Position numbers and translations under genes: made by a program. A stretch of DNA of 64,000 nt from Acanthacorydalis orientalis (Eukaryota; Arthropoda; Insecta; Megaloptera; Corydalidae): contig CM068313.1 of NCBI GenBank assembly GCA_034766995.1, forward strand, positions 26,561,825 through 26,625,824, written 5' to 3'. The notes below the pieces were generated by a model. The model did not search any database, was not told the origin of the DNA, and saw only the letters and a list, made by a program, of their open reading frames with translations. Of the stretch, positions 36,420 to 49,539 are shown piece by piece (the stretch's first letter is position 1; every line of letters starts with the position of its first letter).

Positions 36420-37740
36420 TCCACAGACACCAAATTATACTTTTTTAAATAAATAATACAATAAGAAATGTACAAAAAAAGTATTTTAATACAAATAATC
36501 ATTATTCAACAAAGATCTCATTGTTCTACTTAAAAATAAATATTATTAAATTAAAAATTGTTATTTTGAGAACAAACCAAACATTTGTGTAAATAAAACG
36601 TGGCCTAACAATCAACATGTAGAACAAGGAATATGTTTTATAATTTCGAATACGGTTCGTGACTTAAAAAATAAATATGACACACAATACAAAGTCTGAT
36701 AATACATATAGTGTTTTTTTTTTACATTAACAAACTTCATCTCCATTTCTCAGGTTTAAATATATTCAAAGCACTAACTAAAACACATTTAATTTAAATA
36801 GCTAAAATTTAAGAACGACATTAGTTATAATTAGATTATACTTGAATAAAATATAAATGTTTTTTATCTTCTAGTACTGGAAAACGTCGAAAAAGGGTCA
36901 AATCGATTAAGAGTAGTAATACAAGAACTAGTTATGAAGATTACATTCTATGAATATTAAATAATAGGGAAAATATTTCCAAAAATTTTCCTTATTCTAA
37001 ACAGGTTCTGAAGTTTAAATACCTTTTTATCATATAAACTAATAACTACGCTAATGGATTAAGCTGTCTCTAGCTGCTAAACATTAATAATTTATTTAAA
37101 TACTATTTTAAAAAATTATTTTCATTGATGAAGGAGTTAAAATTGTATTGTCACAGTCATTTACTCATTCATCTATTCATATCAGTAGATTTATAAATCG
37201 GTAAAAATATTATCTTATATATTTATAATTTAACATTTATTGTCTTATTTAATTAAAAATTATTACACTTCACAGAATAAAAAATTAGATAATGTCCTAA
37301 CATCAATTAACCAATATTACAGACAAATTACATAATTAGATTTTGAAACTATTTACTCATAATAAAAACGCTAATTGAAAATAAGACGCAGAATTGTTCC
37401 AAATAATATACTGAAACATTAAATTTATTTATATTATATTTCAATATGTTCGACGAAGTTGTACAAATAAAAAAATCATTTAAGTAATAATAAAAACTTA
37501 AATGAAAACATGTTTATATTTGAAACAAAATAATAATGGAATCACTCTAAAAGCACGTTCTAAATATAGAGAGAAAACTATTTCGATTTGATTACGTTTC
37601 TTGATGAAGCTAAGTAGTAACACAACTTTAAGTTATTTCAGTACAGTTTGATGAACGAAGAGTGGAATGTAATTTGGTTGAAAGCATTCTTATTGTAACG
37701 TAAGTTTTTTTAATCAGTTTATTTCATTTAACTACTGCTT
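35360..37740. other. AT-rich desert
   Basis: No island. It contains one AT array at 36377-36418. Confidence 0.55.
36377..36418. repeat. (AT)n microsatellite
   Basis: About 20 AT units. Confidence 0.96.
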
Positions 37741-37749
37741 TTTAATCTT

Positions 37750-37788
37750 CCTCTCTCTTTCTCTCTTTCACACACATACAAAAAACAC

Positions 37789-37843
<55 letters not shown>
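37750..37843. repeat. (CT)n, (CA)n and (AT)n compound region
   Basis: CT-rich lead, a short CACACA run, then about 25 AT units. Confidence 0.95.
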
Positions 37844-37847
<4 letters not shown>

Positions 37848-37973
37848 TTCCTTAAGAATAACATGTATGTTTCATTACATATGAATATTTAGGTTAATCT
37901 TTTTCTAATAAGTATTTACATACTAAATTTAAAACAAGAAATATAAAAATACTCTTGCATGTGCATATCATAA

Positions 37974-37977
<4 letters not shown>

Positions 37978-38063
<86 letters not shown>
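37978..38063. repeat. interrupted (AT)n microsatellite
   Basis: Two AT blocks around an AAATATGTG interruption. The array stops exactly where a GC island begins. Confidence 0.97.
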
Positions 38064-38067
<4 letters not shown>

Positions 38068-38075
38068 CTCGTCCT

Positions 38076-38180
38076 ATGGTGGCGGAATCCCCAAAGAGCA
38101 ATCCAACTGTGAAATACATCCAACAGAACGCTGCTGATCACTCTAGCGCCAACTTTGTGGCTGGTGCGCGGTCGAATTAA
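38076..38180 (+). CDS. small ORF, 34 aa, at start of GC island
   Basis: ATG opens MVAESPKSNPTVKYIQQNAA then DHSSANFVAGARSN and a TAA. The reading frame is balanced in composition and lies in a sharply GC-rich patch that follows an AT array. It may be a short coding exon or a small peptide gene. No splice sites are needed or seen, and no family is recognised. Confidence 0.28.
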   Translation: MVAESPKSNPTVKYIQQNAADHSSANFVAGARSN

Positions 38181-38309
38181 TTACTACAATCAGGAACGTT
38201 ATGCGTTGTCGATATCCAGGAGGCTACAGTTTGTTGGGGTTGATACAGATGAATGGATGAATAATACCGTATGCAAGTGAAGTATCTATATCCGCAGTTT
38301 AAAATCTAG

Positions 38310-39050
38310 TTAGTTTATATATTTATTTTGCAAATGAATCTATATTCATATTCAATTACATTAATATTTTTGATCGACAATTAAATATTAATCGAATTGG
38401 TTATTCACTAAATAAATTTCATAATTTGTATCGATTAATTTATACAAGTATGTGCTATTTATTGTTCTGAAATCAATTAAATGATATATTTGAAAAATTC
38501 GTCCCCAATTTGAAGGTAACATTATTATCAATTAAAATATGTTAATATAAGTAATATTTTATTTACATTCTTAAAAATATTTATATAATACTATTCTTAT
38601 ATAAATACAGAAGAAAAGAATTTGTTAGATTTTCAAATTTGTTCGTACGTTACACATTATCTTACCATTATAAATTTTACAATAATTTCGCCATTTTTTC
38701 AAATTATTATTTTGAAGTTTAATATATGAACGAAAGAAGTATTATATTTAAATTACTTTTACTTTATAATATTATAAGATATCTTTTTCTGTTCGGTCTC
38801 TATTTAACTAAGCATATAAAAGCACTTTTTAAATAAAATCAATATCCTAAATTAAATGTTTGTTTAAAAACATTAATGGTATTAATATTTATAAAATCTT
38901 AGATAAAGAAATGAAGTAAAATATAATTTTTTTTGTCATTTTTAATATTAACATACATTAGAACAACATTTTCAAAAAAATAATAAAATACTGATTTTTA
39001 ATGCGTTGCTAAAAGTAAAAAAAAAATGTTTTTAAATGTCAACCTAAAAC
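38310..39050. other. AT-rich DNA, nothing recognised
   Basis: No island or supported frame. Confidence 0.55.
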
Positions 39051-39140
39051 AATGATTATTAAAAAGTGCACAATTACAAAATTATTGGCGCCAATACTGT
39101 ACTTTAATATAAACTTCATTAGCAATTCTGTATTGTCTAG

Positions 39141-39306
39141 AACACAGCGTTGGTACGCCACTTCAACACAAAGGCAAAAACAATGTCTTCATCAAGACCA
39201 TATCAACTGCGTCGTGTTTTTGTATTATGTGGAACGTTCAAAGAAGAACAAAGTGCATTATGCTCTGACAACTGACGAATACCGTCATCACATACCCCAC
39301 ATCTAG
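39141..39306 (+). CDS. candidate terminal exon
   Basis: The acceptor TTCTGTATTGTCTAG ends at 39140. The frame is open for 55 codons (RWYATSTQRQKQCLHQDHIN and onward, ending HHIPHI) to TAG. The composition is hydrophilic and basic, and GC is moderately raised. An opposite-strand frame (39203-39412) is similar in length, so the strand is not certain. Confidence 0.24.
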
Positions 39307-39685
39307 ATAAAGATGTTGTCAAACAAGGGATTTTGTTTTGAATAAACGACATAAAATCAATTAAAGAAAACATATTTGAAGATGCAGATAGAACCGTAAC
39401 TGAATATTTCATTAGTTGAATTTAGTTTTGTACATGCATTTATTTTAATTGAACTCTTAATTGTAAAAGATACACTATTTTTACATATATACATACTGTT
39501 AATTTGAATTATTTTTAGATCTTATAAATTATATATTTTTTTCATTTATTTTATTTGTTCAATTCGAAAGAGAAAACTTTCAAAATATTTTGTCTGTAAT
39601 TTTTACAGTGTGAATAAACATTCTCCTATTTATACAGATAAAATAAACAATAAAGACAATAATAATTAAAAATTATTCTAAAAAG

Positions 39686-39690
<5 letters not shown>

Positions 39691-39718
<28 letters not shown>
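39691..39718. repeat. (AT)n microsatellite
   Basis: About 14 AT units. Confidence 0.93.
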
Positions 39719-39722
<4 letters not shown>

Positions 39723-40370
39723 TACTTCGTAACAGTAAAAAAATAATAAAAAATAATTAATATAAATTTCAAATTGATAAATGTGAAAACATTAATCGGA
39801 AAAGAAATAACAGATAAAATAAACATTTCACTAATTGTACTGATATATTATTTTTCCTCTTAAATCAATCAAAGCCCAGTCACGCGGAATTAATGCAATT
39901 ACGTGTGAAAATTAAAATGAAAATACGTATATCTGTAAAGCTGATGATAACAAATCAATTAATAAAATAATTTAAAATCGACATTTTAATTATTCAAACA
40001 TTACACACGATACACGAGGAATTATTGTACATTGGAAAAAAATATTTATTCACTTTAATAATTGAAAAAAAAAAAACATTTTAAAACAGCATAAAACTTT
40101 TTAAAATTCAAGAATATATAATATAATTAAATACAAATAAAAATTTATGTCAAATGTCTATTGGAACAGAAAAACTTTTTTATATGATCATATATATTAA
40201 ATTTTCATGTTTATAACTATATTCTCCCAGAACTTATATTTTTGTCTATGTTATTTCAAATGAAGTAATTTCTAACAAGGTACTATAATTAGTGAAAATA
40301 ATTTATTTAAATTAAATCGCCACACGTATAAATATTTATTAATTTATGTCTATACCTATAATATATCTAC

Positions 40371-40377
<7 letters not shown>

Positions 40378-40435
<58 letters not shown>

Positions 40436-40470
40436 TAGATAGATAGATAGATAGGGAGAGCGAGAGAGAG
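40378..40470. repeat. (AT)n(GATA)n(GA)n compound microsatellite
   Basis: AT run to 40432, about six GATA units, then GGGAGAGCGAGAGAGAG. Confidence 0.97.
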
Positions 40471-42761
40471 ATGTGCATATGAATTGTTTAAAATAAATAC
40501 TACATTATTTACATAGAATCAAACACATTTATTTATAAAAAAAATATTTTAAACACAAAAAAAATAAACGCGCTCGTGACCAAATCAAATATTTAAAGAA
40601 AATTTGTATACAAGGCAATATTTACATATACTTTCATGTTTCTATTATATCGCGAAATAAAATTTTATTTACCTGCATGAAAGCACTCATCCCTATATAT
40701 TAAGTAAACAATAATTATGTATCAATGGTGCAATAAAAAATAATAAAAGTTGAAGAATTTAAAAATTGATAATTTTTTAAAAAGTATAAGCTTTAATTTA
40801 TATGTGTATATATATATATATAAAGTTCTAAAAAAATATCACCATAGATTGAAATATTTTGACTTGAATAATAACACATCTAATTAAACAATTAACATTT
40901 TTGAATTACAAAAGAATATTTTATGGCAAATTTATTAGTGTTCATCATAGTATTATAAATTTGTAGTTAAAAAAATACTAATTGGATTTACAAGGTATAC
41001 CAATATTACAATCATTAAACATTAAATTGGTGCATTATTTTTGGAACATTGATGCGTTATTATAAATAAAAACTATAATTTTCTATTAACTTTATGATCT
41101 AACAGTTTTTATGGTTTGTACAGCCCTGTTTCGCATTTGTATGTAGACAATAACACTCAATTCGCTAGTGACATGTCACTTAATATGTTAATCAAGTAAC
41201 ATTCAAGTAAAGGGGAATAATTACAACCCCTTATCCTGTTTTGTTAATAACTATGGCATATTCAAATATAAATATTGGTACTGTCATAAAAATTATATTG
41301 CTGTCATGCACCGTTCGACAACATACTGATTAATGGAACAATTTCAATGAAACTGTATTTTTATTTCCGTTTTTTTAAAAAACCAATGACAACATTAATA
41401 TTTTCCTCGGTAATAAATGAAAACGATTTAATAATTTCTTCAGAATCTGATTTAAAATCAATAAGATGCGTTTGAAAACAAATGACTTTCATTATTTTCT
41501 TAATACAAACGACTATCATTATTTCAAACTGTTTCAAAGGTTAGCTTGGTAAAAAGTATCGGTATCACAGATATTTCTACCCTTAAACAGGATTAATCAA
41601 GAGAAAGGTTCTTTTTACAAAACACTGGTACAATGAAGTAAACAAGAGCGCAAGCAAGCGAGCAAACAAACAAAACAAAACAGTTATAAGAAACAAAAGC
41701 CAATAACTGGAAAAACATTTTTCAGTCAGGTTTTCTAGTGAACTTATACAAAGAAAATATTGGCAATCTCTTACTTTGAAATAAACTGAACTGAAATAGG
41801 ATTCGTAGTTTACACTCCAACCATGTTAGTGTGTCGGTCTATCGGTCGGTTGGTTGCTTGATGTTCACAGTACGAGGCAAATTTCGTGTAAAATAAAACT
41901 TAGTCGCAAAATGAGTTTTCTACGTGAATAAATTGAAACGATTGCGAAGAAAATACATTCAAACGTAATGGCCGCATTTTCTATGTAAACACTGTACTAC
42001 GAAGTACTCTGGGAAAATTAATATTGAAAACTGGGAACGATTGAGAAATTATTATAACCGTATAAAAAAAATCAAATTAATTTCAATTTAATATGCAAAT
42101 TTCTAATAAAACATTCTAATTAATACAATATTTTACATTATTCGAATGACAAAATAGATTGATTCTTTTATGGCTTGTATAGACAATATTTTAACTTATA
42201 TAATCTTTTTAAAAATAATTTCTTTTGAGTTCTGCTAGATTTAGATCTACACATTGTAAAACTGTAGTATTAAGAAAAAAAATCAGTTAATATTGCAATG
42301 GTTAAGGATATTATATTCATATAAGAATCTATTTTTATCAGATATGATATTAAATAAACAATCTTGTTCGATTTTTTTAAAAAACAAATTATTTTAGTAT
42401 TAAATCTAAAAAATATAACAATTTCAATATTATTATTTCATATTTGTAGACCACGTTTAGTAATAGAACCAAATATTAGACAATTATTTTTTCTCATCGA
42501 TTTAAATTTTAACTTATTCGACGAATAGATTTGTTTCTAATCAGATCTAAAGAAAATTCTAGTAACCTAAAATTTATTCATTAAACAGCTTCCTTAGGGA
42601 AGTGTTGAAAGTGTTTATGATTAATAAACTAATTAAACTTACTTCAGTGACATAACGAATGCATATTTTTATCGCAATTGAGAATAGAGTTGTTATTTTA
42701 GAAGTGCCATACTTAACAAACTTTTACTTTATCTGTTAAAGTTTATTTTTTCTTCGAAGTT

Positions 42762-42786
42762 TATATATATATATATATATATATAT
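42762..42786. repeat. (AT)n microsatellite
   Basis: About 12 AT units. Confidence 0.92.
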
Positions 42787-43088
42787 TAACGTGTAAATAA
42801 AAAAGATATATAACTGCAGCATACTAAGATTGACGAAAAATATAAGCTTCAAACCCCGACATTAGCGTTAACGAAGAAAAGTACAGATCGTATTCAATAA
42901 TCTATAAACAGAATCTACCTGAAAGGTATACGAAGTACGGAAACATATTTTTCTAACTATATCCCCCACCTGTGTTATATACACATATTTATATGCATAC
43001 AACCTCATTAGTACAAAGTGGATACTTTTAAGGAAACGATGTTTACTATATATATATATAAGTAAAGGTACATGCTTTCCCCTCTTAC

Positions 43089-43195
43089 TTCAAAATCTAT
43101 TACCGCTAACGTAAAAGACGACTTCGTGGTTGTAAAACGGGAAAGAGCAAGTACAAAACAAACGACTAGTAAGCAACGATAGTAGTCAACATGTG
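43089..43195 (-). CDS. candidate internal exon with both splice sites
   Basis: On the minus strand the acceptor TTCTATATTGCAAACTGCAG is followed by two completing bases and 35 open codons ending at a donor GAA|GTAAGA. The peptide has a hydrophobic first half (CLLVVCFVLALSRF) and then TTTKSSFTLAVIDFE. Length is 107 nt. It lies 80 bp from the + strand promoter candidate at 43278, pointing the other way. No family is recognised. Confidence 0.3.
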
Positions 43196-43277
43196 CTGCA
43201 GTTTGCAATATAGAAGACCGAAAGGAAAATGTTTTGGGGGCAGTTAAGTGAACACGTTACACAAAAGTAGGGGGTGC

Positions 43278-43311
43278 TATAAAAGCAATACTACTCCAGA
43301 CAGGGTCATTC
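43278..43311 (+). promoter_or_regulatory. candidate core promoter: TATA box plus initiator
   Basis: TATAAAAG at 43278-43285 is followed by TCATTC at 43306-43311, a match to the arthropod initiator TCA(G/T)T(C/T). The A of the initiator (43308) is 30 bp from the first T of the TATA box, the canonical spacing. The region is GC-richer than its surroundings. No DPE is seen, as is usual for TATA promoters. TATA-like words are frequent in AT-rich DNA, but here the box sits in a GC-richer island with a correctly placed initiator. Confidence 0.5.
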
Positions 43312-43375
43312 ATTTACATTGCTCCAGAATTCGAATTTACTCGCCAGTTAGTTGTAATTTTGTCAAAAGAAACAG
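43308..43375 (+). other. candidate non-coding first exon
   Basis: It runs from the initiator A to a donor AAACAG|GTTGGT at 43376. It contains no ATG, as expected for a leader exon. It would join by a 1.2-kb intron to the strong acceptor at 44604. Confidence 0.35.
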
Positions 43376-44604
43376 GTTGGTAATTGTCGAATGGTCGTTA
43401 ACGAATTTCAAAGGTACGTTAATTAGATAATTTATACTTTTTCGTACAGACTGTGTAACTTTTTATTCAATGTGCACATTTTTGTACAACTTTCTGGTTG
43501 AAATATGCTTAAACAGATAAGCTATTTGAAATATTCTCTTTGTATCTAACTAGAAACGAAACTGTCTTTTTCATGCATTAATTTGTAATCGTGTCTTTCA
43601 TTAAAATTTCAATAAAAACGTTTAAAGCTGACGCGATTACCGTCTTCTATTCAAAAATTCATTAAATCGCATTCTGCGACTTTAACGCAGACGACACCGA
43701 TCATTTTAATACTGACATCTCATTAAAACAGGTAATATTTTGCAAGTAAAAAAAAATAACTCGCCTATTAATAAAATGTTAATTTATTAAATCATTTACA
43801 TAACGAATAAAAATATACCTAATAAATAAAAATTCAAATGCAATAAATGTTACGTTAAATGACGTTTCATTGTAATAAAAATACAAACTTTAAAAAATAT
43901 ACATTTCAGTTGTTTAAATAATACACAATGAAGTTTTATGTTCTTGGATTCAGAAGAATATCTTAAGTATGTAAAACTAACTGTTGTAATCATTGTTCAA
44001 CGAAAAATAATAAAATCTTCTATAGTAAACTTTAACAAATTTCAAATCAATACTGTTTTGAGTATTACTATATTTTCTATTCTAAAAATTAAAAATAAAT
44101 ATAAATAGTCACCTTCGCATATACAAAAAATGCTTTAATTTTTTTCTACATATGTATATAAATATATAAAGAAAATGATATGGAAAATAGATAGTACTTT
44201 GGTATATTACGTGAAACCGCAAAGCCATTAAACAATTAAAAAATATTTTAGGTATTTATCCTATAGCCATTTCATTTCATAATAGAAACACAAAACTATA
44301 AAGTTCACGTAATGAGCACAGCTGTTACTTGTATAGTCTTTTACCCTTTATTTTCAACAAACCCACCTAATGGTGTGAACATAAAGATGTTCAATTTTAA
44401 CATCCAAACTGTACCCAAACAACATCAACTGTGTTTATGAATCCCGCATATCGCAACACGTGTATCTTTACGAGAAAAACGTTGTAAGGATAAGTAAATA
44501 AGGATTGTTGTATATAAATAGATGTATAAAGCTGCGGAAAGCACATAACTGTCTCTACAACTTGAGGTCAGTTTATAGTTTCTTTTCTTCGTTTTTTTTT
44601 TTAG

Positions 44605-44676
44605 TGTTCTGAGTGCATGCGATGTCAACATAACCTTGAAAGTTTAATCAGTAACGGAAGCGCTCTATTACCGAAT
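44605..44676 (+). CDS. candidate internal exon, 24 codons, phase 0/0
   Basis: One of the strongest splice-site pairs in the window: a long pyrimidine tract (TTTCTTTTCTTCG followed by T11AG) ends at 44604, and the donor AAT|GTAAGT begins at 44677. Exactly 72 nt with one frame open: CSECMRCQHNLESLISNGSA then LLPN. It carries three closely spaced Cys. An ATG at 44617 could start translation if the 43308 leader exon is upstream, giving MRCQHN as the N terminus. A minus-strand ORF (44425-44631) overlaps but is AT-driven. No family is recognised. Confidence 0.45.
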
Positions 44677-44728
44677 GTAAGTGCAAAAGTTTAGAAAATG
44701 TGAAATTTCTCCATGTTTTTTTATTACT

Positions 44729-44729
<1 letters not shown>

Positions 44730-44756
<27 letters not shown>
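44730..44756. repeat. (AT)n microsatellite
   Basis: About 13 AT units in the presumed intron downstream of the 44605 exon. Confidence 0.93.
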
Positions 44757-44760
<4 letters not shown>

Positions 44761-44769
44761 ATTAAACAT

Positions 44770-45787
44770 TCGTGCTGTTGTTTTTAACTAGTATATTAAA
44801 GTTTAACTAGTATACTACTACTATATTAAAAAAAATTCTGTTCACAATTTTTAATTGAATAAATTTAAACCGAAAGAGAATTTAAACAATATTTTAATAT
44901 ATTTTTCCCAATATTCTTATAAATAACAATATTATAATTAAACCGAATATATTTTTTTAATAAAAATATGCCAGTTTTTTTGCCATACTTATATGAAGTG
45001 AAATGTTTTAATAAATTCGCCTTTGCTTAAACTTGATTGCATATATACCTAGCAACTTAATACAAACGAAAATACTTCTCCAAAAAGTTTTAATTTTAGT
45101 TTTACCTGTAACAATTTCTTAAAAAAATAAAGCATCTCTTTTTTTAAAAAAAAACATTGCTATCTATTAACAGATATATTTGTGTTCAGGATAAAATCAC
45201 AAAAATAAAATGAGTGCTTAACAGTGTTAGAAAAATGTCTTGCGTAGTATTATTTTTTAAAATTAAACAAATGAATCTTTTTGTTTTAGTGGTTATATAA
45301 AAAAAGAGAAAAACATTTTCTTTATTGGGTTCTGTTATTCCTCGAAACAAGAAAAAGGTATATAATATATGCAGCTCAATTCACTACAGCTATAAATTTG
45401 TTACACCAAAAATACACTTGTCAAAAACTGACAAATATATATTAAAAATAATGTAAATATCCATAAAAACAGCCACAAAAAATATTAAAAAATTTTCAGG
45501 AATAACGAAATTATTCGATTTCATTTTCACTGATACAGAAAATGTTGTAAAAGCAGAAAAAATAATTATATTTAATCTCGTTAAAAATATATATTCGTAA
45601 ACAAAGAACATAAATTTGATAAAACAAAAAGTTTATTTGTAAAATAACGAAATTCAAAAAGGTAAAAATGAAGGTATTATATTTCTATGTATATTTTACA
45701 CTATGCTGTGATGTTTGATAGGTGACAAAAATGAATACTAAAAGTAACACAGGTCCGTTTTAAAATATTTGATAATATATTGTATGG

Positions 45788-45822
<35 letters not shown>

Positions 45823-47339
45823 TTATATTTTATCATATGACGTTATGAAATTAATTTACTTTTAATAAAAAAAAGTATTACAAGAAAAAATGAGTACACT
45901 GCAAACCATATATGTAAATCAATAAATATTGATTAATATTGTAAACTACACAAAATAATTGTAATTAAAAATGTTCTATAATTGATTATTGATCATTCTG
46001 ATTGTCATTTATGTCTATTTTAATGGGGATGTAGTCACACTTAGAGATCAAATGTTTTATCAAAGGTGTATATTCTTAACATGATGAATAATGCTCTTTA
46101 CTTGATATTTACGTTTTTTTTGTGATTTTATTTATGCTAATTATTTAATAAAAAATAATGTTTCTATTGATCACAAATATACCCGCATGTTAAAATATTT
46201 ATCATAAATAAATATTTCTTCATGAAAAAGTTCAAATCTTTTATAATTACTTATTTAAACTTCAATTAAATATTATTGACGGCTACTTAAATTATCAAGC
46301 GAATATAAAAAATAAATTTTTAGACCTGCAGTTCATTTTATGTATAATAAAGACATTTTTATATATATTTTGATGGATGAAAATGTTATGTTGTAATTTT
46401 TTCTTTATTATTTTATAATGCTGTCAGTGTTATAAGTTCCAAACATTTTTTTCCTACTAAAATGTTACATTCTATGAATCACATTTGAATTTAAAACCTG
46501 TTTATCTATACTTACTAAGTGTTATTAATGTTTCTGGTCATTTCTGAAAATGTTTGATTTATTATATACAATAATATATGTCAAATTCGTATTTTTTTCA
46601 TCGCCTACTGCATAACAAATGCTAACAAATTTTATCTCAAATTTACATTTAAGGAATACGGAAAACAATTTAAGAAAAATTATGTAAATATCGTAATTTG
46701 TAATTATTACTCTTGTGCGTGTACTTTTTAAAAAAAATAATTCATACAAAATGGCTATTCAAATCGAAAGGAAATATCTATTGGTTTCGTTCGTTACTTT
46801 TTCCCAAAAATATTTGATTAGAACTTCGTAGAATACACTTAAATCTGAAGCAATCTTTCCTAGTCTACGCTAGTAAACACATGTGTACTTAATTTATAAA
46901 TATTGCACGAGTCTAACTGGTAATTGACTGATAAAGTATCTTTTGCAGTTCACGAGTTAGGCTCGTGATTCATGCACAAAGGGGTTAAACATATTTTCTT
47001 TTTTTTTCGTTAATGTAATTAAAGATTAATAGATAATTAATTTAGAAAGGAAATCGTCATAAAAGTAAATAATATCCTAAAAAAGGATTAATAAAGTACT
47101 GTTTTTCAATAAACATCCACTAAAACCTACAAAAGAATTTTAATTCGTTATACTTTTGTAAAGAAACAATAAAACTTTACATCAAATAATCGTTTCTTTT
47201 TTGTATTACTTCAGTAAATTATCCGTAACATTTCTTTTATAAAAACTGGAATGAAGATTTCAGTTAATGGTTACAGGCAACAGGAGTTTAATTATAACAG
47301 AATACTTTAAAGATAAGAATTTTCTATTTCAATGTAAAC

Positions 47340-47340
<1 letters not shown>
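44770..47340. other. AT-rich desert
   Basis: No island. It contains an AT array at 45791-45819. The minus ORFs (45390-45611, 46525-46749) are Ile/Phe/Asn-rich and unsupported. Confidence 0.55.
45791..45819. repeat. (AT)n microsatellite
   Basis: About 14 AT units. Confidence 0.93.

Positions 47341-47383
<43 letters not shown>
47341..47383. repeat. (AT)n microsatellite
   Basis: About 21 AT units upstream of a large GC island. Confidence 0.96.
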
Positions 47384-47387
<4 letters not shown>

Positions 47388-47656
47388 TAAAGTAGAGCAT
47401 ACCAAATTATTATACATATATTAATTTTAGTGTACTAAGGTTTTATGCAATGAACTTTTGGTATGTAAACCGAGAAACTATAAATTGAGTTTTTAGTTTG
47501 ACGTTTAATATGAGTACCATTTAACACGGTCCTGTAAAACCATTCTGAAACGAACGCACATATATGGCGAATTAACCAAACAAACGTACACACAACACAC
47601 AGATACACACACACACATTCATTCCAAATTAAAAGAGCGGCACTGCAATATTACTT

Positions 47657-47971
47657 ATGCGAGTGATCACCGCGGCTACTAACCGAGGTCAGTACGGAAG
47701 TGCGTCCGGACCTTCGGATGGCACCCAGAGGAATAATTCCATCACACACCACAATGTGGCGACGGTGGCTGTGCGTAATAACACCCTCACGTCTTGTTAT
47801 TCGTGTCCCGAGGTGAGAAGCGACAGTAACCTCCACACTGCCTTAATGCTCTTTCACTCTCTACGACCGTCGTCTATGGATGCTTGTCCACATACATCGC
47901 AGCTGTACGAGATGAAAGCATGTAAAGTACAAGTAGCAGTTAATACGTGTTTTACCTATATCCTATTTTAG
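47657..47971 (+). CDS. 104-aa ORF in a GC-rich island
   Basis: A true ATG opens MRVITAATNRGQYGSASGPS and runs 104 codons to TAG through the most GC-rich longer ORF in the window. The composition is mixed, Ser/Thr/Asn-rich, with six Cys in the second half. A donor-like CCCGAG|GTGAGA lies inside at 47814-47815, and the frame is also open upstream to an AAAAG at 47635, so the true unit could be an exon of about 180 nt. The minus strand is open too (47651-47836, 61 codons). No domain is recognised. Confidence 0.3.
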   Translation: MRVITAATNRGQYGSASGPSDGTQRNNSITHHNVATVAVRNNTLTSCYSCPEVRSDSNLHTALMLFHSLRPSSMDACPHTSQLYEMKACKVQVAVNTCFTYILF

Positions 47972-47979
47972 ATGCGACT

Positions 47980-49279
47980 TTAAAGTCTGTAACTACACTC
48001 ATTTTTTAGTTTTTATTCACTATATTAAACCACATTTGCATCAAATTTAAATGGCGATAATTTTAAGAAATATTAAAAATTGAATTAAAAATTAAAATCC
48101 CAGACAAAAACTGTTGATTACTATTAAGGGATAAAAAAATTATTTCAAAATTCCCAAACTGAATTGTTTACATAATAAAAATGAATGATATAAATTGATT
48201 TATTATGTACACAAAAGTGAACATCTTTTCATAACTGAAGACACTGTAAGTTTTTTTTCAATATAATCTGGATCTTACTTGATCAAGAAAACTTTGAGAT
48301 ATCGAATGTTAATTATAATTATTTATAATGTTTTATAAAGTAGTATCAAATTATTCACATATATATTTTTATTCATAAATTTAACAAATAAAAATATAAA
48401 AATGCAAGGTTTTTATTTTATAGAAAAAAATAATGAAAATTTTTCATATTTTTTCTATCAAAATACTTTTCTTGTTTTATGCACTTGATAAACAAATAGA
48501 AAACATGAATGAAATTTAAAACAAAATTACATAATGAATTACATCATTCATTAAACAAAAATGTTGGTCCAATCACGATTATAATAAAAAGGAAATACAA
48601 TCCTTGAGTACTGAAAAAAAATGATATAAACTATATGCAATGTGTATATGACAATTTATATTTTTTAGAAATGTTCAAATACAAAATGTTTATTATCATA
48701 AGTAATATGGGTATTTCTTCTTACTTTCTGTCTTGTTTTTAAATGTATACATATTACTATATTCAAGGTGCAAATTTACATATTAATTCTTAACATCCTG
48801 TGTGTACGTTGCTAATGTAAAGATTAAATGATTATTCTGGACTTTGAAGAGATTCCATAATTCAGATTATTAGTACTCAAATGTAAATAAAAATCAAAAC
48901 GTTTGAATCACTACTAATATTGAAATTCAAATCAATCATTTTTTATATAATATATGAATTATGAATGAAGGTTTAAGGCTTTAAAAATGTGTGTATAGAT
49001 AATATTAGGATTTAACTTTTCAGATGACAATTAATAAACAATATACTTGTAAACAGCAAATTAAAAAAAAACTAAATGTTGACCAGCAATCATATTATAA
49101 TATATTATGGACGAAATAAAGCTTATTTTTAATCAATATGCAATTAAAGTTTTGCGAAACTGATAAATTTATCAACTGATGAGTCATAAAGCTTCAAATA
49201 GTCGATAATGATACAATAAAATACATATAAAAAGCTTTTATTCAAAAAAGCATGCTTCAATAACAACACACACACACAC

Positions 49280-49340
<61 letters not shown>

Positions 49341-49530
49341 TATATAATATGAATTTACATACGCTAATGTATTCATAATGCAAGGCTAGAAAAATATAAG
49401 TTTAATAAAATAACCAGTGCGTTTTCAGTGTCTGCATATTCAAAAAGATCAGTTATGTACATATTCGTTCACTTTTGAATACGTTACCTCACTGCATTGT
49501 CTACATAATTTTCAATAAATGAACAGTTAC
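47980..49530. other. AT-rich DNA
   Basis: No island; one compound CA/AT array. The ORF at 49144-49383 is microsatellite-derived. Confidence 0.55.
49266..49346. repeat. (CA)n(AT)n(CA)n compound microsatellite
   Basis: An AT core flanked on both sides by CA runs, in near-symmetrical order. Confidence 0.96.
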
Positions 49531-49539
49531 AACTACACT

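Larger units (their letters stand above)
39430..42830. other. AT-rich desert with microsatellites
   Basis: Slight GC rises at 41100-41250 and 41640-41890 hold only simple-sequence words (AAGCAAGCGAGCAAAC; CGGTCTATCGGTCGGTTGG). No supported frame. Confidence 0.55.

Noticed and set aside
41641..41890. GC-richer stretch with AAGCAAGCGAGCAAAC and CGGTCTATCGGTCGG words
   Set aside because: Short simple-sequence words only. No open frame with splice support and no pairing structure.
44513..44573. TATAAATA and TATAAAG followed by TCAGTT
   Set aside because: The initiator word lies about 45-57 bp from the TATA-like words, outside the usual spacing; the stretch is better read as upstream of the 44605 acceptor.
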